Positions 59,615-64,000 of a stretch of DNA of 64,000 nucleotides are shown here, one piece after another; position 1 is the first letter of the stretch; every line of letters begins with the position of its first letter. Source of the DNA: Celoporthe dispersa (Eukaryota > Ascomycota > Sordariomycetes > Diaporthales > Cryphonectriaceae). Both the position numbers and the translations under genes were made by a program. The notes below the pieces were generated by a model. It saw only the letters and a program-made list of their open reading frames with translations. It did not search any database and was not told the origin of the DNA. The stretch is from contig WAID01000012.1 in the NCBI GenBank assembly GCA_016584495.1, positions 62,001 through 126,000 on the forward strand. The letters are read 5' to 3'.

Positions 59615-62600
59615 GATGTGAACAATCTCACTTAAAGTCAGAAAAATCAGACGATCAAAAGAATGTCAAGACAAAAACGAATGGATAGCCTCAGACTGAC
59701 TGGGCTTGATACTGCTCACGAACACTGGACAGCGCGGATCCTGTGAGGTTGAGCAGAAAGGATCGTTATCACTCATGGAGTATGACCTGGGAGGTCCTTT
59801 ATAGCCATCTACCATGAGCAAACCTTGGCTCCAACCTACTCGTCAGCCCCCTCCACGTACCCCCTTCCCATCGTATCCACAAAAGCAAGCCGAGAATACA
59901 TGAAAGAGGCGGCGCTCGGCCGGAGCCAGCAGGGGGATACGGAACAGCGGGACGGTTGATGGCATTCTAGCGGCCATGTCTATACAGAATTCTTCCACCC
60001 GTCATTGAGATAGGCTCATGTATCTTCCCGAGAGCCTCGCCATAATTACACGAAGCGGTCCAGGGCGTGCAGGGCCTGTCTGGCTCCCGCTCAGCTCCCT
60101 CCCCTCCCTCCCCCCCGTCTGCTCATTAATGTATGTCGCTGGTTGAGACGGGGCCAAGGGCCTAGCCCAGCTAAGGCGATATGCAGAAGTAAACGTCCTG
60201 TCAGCTACCATACTTACTGTCTGACAACCACCTAGAGGAAGGCTCAAAAAAAGGGGGGGAAGCCAAACGCCTCCAATGGCAAGCTACGTGTAATAACGGG
60301 ACGAGTATGAAAAGCACGCTTGTTTGAGCACACCAATATACGATCAGCCGATTCAATCTATACTCTAGGCTCGGGTCAGAAAATTTCCTTCCACTCACTG
60401 TGCAGTGCACATATTGTCGACCTCTTGACACATTGTGAGCGCAAAACAAAGCCACAATTAAGGGTATGCCTCACGGGACGGGAATTTTCGTCTCCTGCAC
60501 CTGGTGTCTAGCCTAGGATTTAGTTTGCATCTGTGGTGGACCTCTCGCAGCACACTTGAATTGCTATACGCCGCTCGGGACCGCCCAACACTAAACAAGC
60601 CACTGTTGGCTCTAGACGACGGCCTGCCGGGAGAAAAAAAAGTAAATAGAGCAAATCAAAAGGAAAATGCAACTGTGGAGCCTGTTGTCTCTCGCTACAC
60701 ATCAGGGAAGGCGGGCCAACAGAGGTGTTGGCTCCCTTGCAGGCCCTTCATATATGGCTTACACTTTTTGAGACTTTGACCCACCAGGCTGAATTCGTGT
60801 GTTCCCAGCCAGGCCAGTTTCCCTTCTGTTCCGGGTGTCAGAAACGCTGTGGCACCGTCAAAGAGCCGAGCGAGACTCCCTGGTCCTCGTATCAGTTGAT
60901 ATATGCAGGTTCCCGCTGCTCTCCAGTCTGTGCTACAAATCTCATTTAAAAATATGTGTCGAATAACACGACCAAGCGCAGCACGCGCGAAGTAATAAGC
61001 AAGACGCGAAAGTTAACCGCCCTCCTCCAATGGCAGCTCCGCGATTATTTTACATGCCGTGTCTCTAGCTTAATTAATTAACTGTGCAAGGTCGGAGCTC
61101 TTATGCATGGCTAGCTCTCTAGCTTATGCTGTTTTGCTTAGGACCCTACATCGGCTGTGCCCTTACGCATCCTGCCACTACTCGTCGGAAGAATCACCTC
61201 CTGGGATACACACAAGCAGCCAGCCGGTCACACCTGTGCTCCCTCGGGAAGGGCGAGCACACTAACAGTTCGCAAATGAGACGCGGGCCATGAGAAGAAG
61301 GTAGAGAAGAACAAAAAAAGTACTCGGGTCTAACCGAGAACGTTGCACGGAGGATCTCTCACAGAAGGACGGCGCATGAGCTGCCTCTCGGGGCGTGAAA
61401 ATGGGCCGTGGTCTACTGGGAAAAGGAATAACTATGCACCTCGTAGTGTCGCCAGCTTCTAGACATGGACAATGTCTCACATTCAAAGACACATGATCCG
61501 GAGTGTTCTCGGGCTGTCCAAGCCACTGGATAGCATTTAACGGGTCTCGCCAGATTTGTTCCTCCTCTCAGCTGCACTGAAGAAACAAGCCTGCTGAGCT
61601 CGGATGGCCTAAGATGTGCTCTAATGCAGGTTGCGCAAAATTATTTACAAGAAGAAAAGAAGGAGGGGGGGGGAAGACGTAAAGGTAACTACCTCCGCGC
61701 AGGAGGGGGGAAAAGGGGGGATAAAGGGAGAGATATAGAGCGAGGACGAAGGAAAATAAATATATATTGTCTCCGAGGGAGCTCGCATGCGCAACGGCTT
61801 AAGCCAAATAGTGGTCAACTAGGAATGCACTGGCAGGTAATTACATGGTCTGTAATAGATACTCTGAAAATGCGGCACGAAGAATGCTTATTTTCTTCTA
61901 GGCCTGAGGTTGCCACTAATACAGCTCTCATTTAGATCCAGTTTGAAGATGAGCCCCCACCACCAGAGCTAAACGTGAGACACCGTTTTGATTAGTTTTT
62001 TCTGTCAAACTAAAAGCTAAGAGTAGCGATAACACTGCAGAGACAGTGCCGAATATTGGATCTTAACGCCTGGTCCTCCTTACTTGTAATCCTTTCTGTG
62101 ACCTGCATGTTGGATGGGTCATAATATTAGAGTCGAGTAGCTACAGTACTGCCAGGGCTTGTACGCACACCCCTGGCCAAACTGGGCGTGGCTCTGCAGA
62201 TGGCCAAGTGCCGCTGCAGGGGGAACAGTTCTGAGGTGTTGAAACAGCCTTATATTCAGCTGATACGCTATACTGTCAGGCTTCATGCACTGTACAAATT
62301 AAATTATATAGGAAAGAGAGTGGAAGGGTTTCAGGGCGCATTATGCACACAATAAGTCAGAAATCTATTGAGTATATACTCGAATATACTCGATAGAATT
62401 CCCTCCTTTCAGGCAAACTAGATTGAATATATCGAAAAATAATTACAGCCTCACATTTGAACCCCTCTTTTCACCATATTTTTCTCGATTTTAACATTAA
62501 GGAGGGCATTGACGATCACGAGTAATAATACTCTAGCAATCGTACCATTATTATTACGGCCAGCCATGGGCGAAAACGTATATGGGACCGACAAGGTAAT

Positions 62601-63404
62601 TGCATGGCAGAGAAAGGAGATGGAAGGGAGCTACGCTGAGTAGTCCTTTTGCAATCGCATAATTTGCGAGGGCCAGTGAGTCACCAGATGGCCTCGGCCA
62701 GATTAGCTGGCTGGCTTTCTTTTTTTTTCTCTTTCCCTCTCTTCTTCCCTTCTGTAGCGTTCATTGAGTTCAGTTGTCCTCACACACATAATAACAGAGC
62801 GGCGTGGAAGCAGCTCAAACCCTGCCACCTCACTTGTGTCCGTTCTGAGCCCGACAGATGCGTTGCAGTATTTGCCAGGGATATTATTAAAACATACTCT
62901 GCCGATGCAATATATATTTCTATATGCATTCCTAACTAAAACTTGAAGCCGATTCATGAATATCCTCAGCTTTCAACCGATTGCTAAGCTTTTCTTCTCT
63001 ATTTCTTAGCCAATTTAACTTGAAAACCCCGCTCATGGCAGACATCGGCTAATATCACGGCTACAAAAATGCTCTTTTGAGTCCTCTTCTGATAAGTTTC
63101 GCAAGCTACTAGCTGCATGAACTGAAACCCTCTTTCAAACAGTTCAGCATGCAGTCAGCAGCATACCCCCCGCTTTTATCGTTTTTATGCCTTATCATTC
63201 ACAGCCGCGAGCTGGGGGAACCAAAGGCCTTGCATATATCGACATGTTCATAGCTGCAGCCTACTTACTGCTTACTGAATCTTGGGGTCGAGTGTAAATA
63301 CAAACGAGAACCTTCCTCAACCAGTGCGCTGCTACCGTCTTGTCTCTAAAGCTCCCCTTCGTATAACATAGCAGTCTCGGCAACCTGTTACTTCGCATCC
63401 TGCC
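59615..63404. other. Gene-poor 3.8-kb region
   Basis: Includes the promoter of the secreted mucin-like gene at the left and of the NLR gene at the right. Between them no frame has recognisable content. G and A runs occur near 60,246-60,260, 61,664-61,673 and 61,704-61,720, and the part from 62,280 to 63,100 is AT-rich. Confidence 0.5.
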
Positions 63405-64000
63405 ATGGCCGCATCTATCAACTCGCTGGGTATTACTATTTTGAAAGACAGCGAGGCTGCCGAACTCGATATTGTCTTCGTCCACGGGCTTCAAGGGCAT
63501 CCTAAACGTTCATGGACCTACGTCACTCGCCAGACACAGGCCGCAAGCTCACGCATCAGGCCAAAGCAAGTCCTCCAGAACATTCTTAAGTCCAGGGACA
63601 AGAATAAGACGGGCACGGAGCCGCCGCCCTCGCCATGCGGACCAGAAACACCAGAAGCCGCGAGCGCCGGCATTTTCTGGCCCAGAGATCTGCTTGCCCA
63701 GCATGAATCTTGCAGCCGAGCTCGGATCATGACTTATGGGTACGATTCGGATGTTCTGAAGCTGGCCGACACCGCCAATTTCACTACAATATCGTCTCAT
63801 GGTGAGACACTGCTCAACCGGATCGCATCAAGACGAGGCCAGCACTTACGTCGACCGCTCATGTTCATCACCCACTCGCTCGGAGGGTTGGTAGTCAAGT
63901 CTGTGCGAATACCTGGCACGATACAAGAACGTACATGATGGTGGCGGCTAACATCTTCGAATCTAGGCTTTGAATTCGGCAAGGATCCGTTCTACCGATG
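63405..64000 (+). CDS. NLR-type protein with lipase-like N-terminal domain (5' part only)
   Basis: The window ends inside this gene. Exon 1 (63405-63903) encodes an alpha/beta-hydrolase-like domain: ELDIVFVHGLQGHPKRSWTY, IFWPRDLLAQHE, ARIMTYGYDSDV, HGETLLNRIA, and the nucleophile elbow PLMFITHSLGGLVVK. This arrangement is typical of the lipase-like effector domain at the front of fungal NACHT- or NB-ARC-containing NLR proteins that take part in non-self recognition. A 64-bp intron (63904-63967, branch-like GCTAAC) joins in frame to ALNSARIRSTD at the window edge, as in family members. The nucleotide-binding domain and repeats would lie beyond 64000. It could also be a free-standing hydrolase of the DUF676 or PGAP1-like kind. 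Confidence 0.8.

Overview
The window is nuclear DNA of a filamentous ascomycete, most likely a Sordariomycete. Genes are split by short introns (54 to 166 bp) with GTRNGY-like donors and CTAAC-like branch points, coding DNA is GC-rich, and the gene content is typical of that group: a HET-domain gene, a secreted multi-domain pectinesterase, a highly reducing polyketide synthase (HR-PKS) cluster, an RGS-LOV photoreceptor and the start of a lipase-like NLR gene. The species cannot be fixed from sequence alone.

Layout. 1-2079 holds no clear gene. 2080-9232 (-) is one gene for a secreted protein of about 2,302 residues with five pectin methylesterase-like domains and a Thr-rich repetitive tail. 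9233-13758 is AT-rich and gene-poor and contains a remnant of an HpcH/HpaI aldolase, next to an intact aspartate-dehydrogenase-like gene (13759-14568, -). 16204-18156 (-) is a HET gene with an in-frame stop. 18969-36662 looks like a biosynthetic gene cluster: HXXXD acyltransferase, GT1 glycosyltransferase, FSH1/LovG-type serine hydrolase (all -), then a divergently transcribed HR-PKS (KS-AT-DH-ER-KR-ACP, no methyltransferase) and a sulfotransferase-like P-loop gene (both +). Together they predict an unmethylated reduced acyl chain that is released by the hydrolase, then glycosylated and acylated. From 37664 to 59614 the genes are mostly housekeeping or signalling: Dcp1, an OCRL-type inositol 5-phosphatase, an acidic orphan protein, a cupin, an RGS-LOV photoreceptor, a lysophospholipid acyltransferase, NAD kinase and a secreted mucin-like protein. 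59615-63404 is gene-poor. 63405-64000 is the 5' part of an NLR-type gene.

A striking technical feature runs through the whole window. At least eleven single-base frame breaks fall inside otherwise well-conserved genes, nine of them in G or C runs of three to six bases. Correcting each by one base makes every affected gene with a fully solved model a whole number of codons (the NAD kinase 5' end is unsolved). This fits residual sequencing or assembly errors better than gene death, so the affected loci are annotated as CDS with the break position given.

Exon boundaries were worked out by hand from splice signals and reading-frame continuity. No homology search was run.
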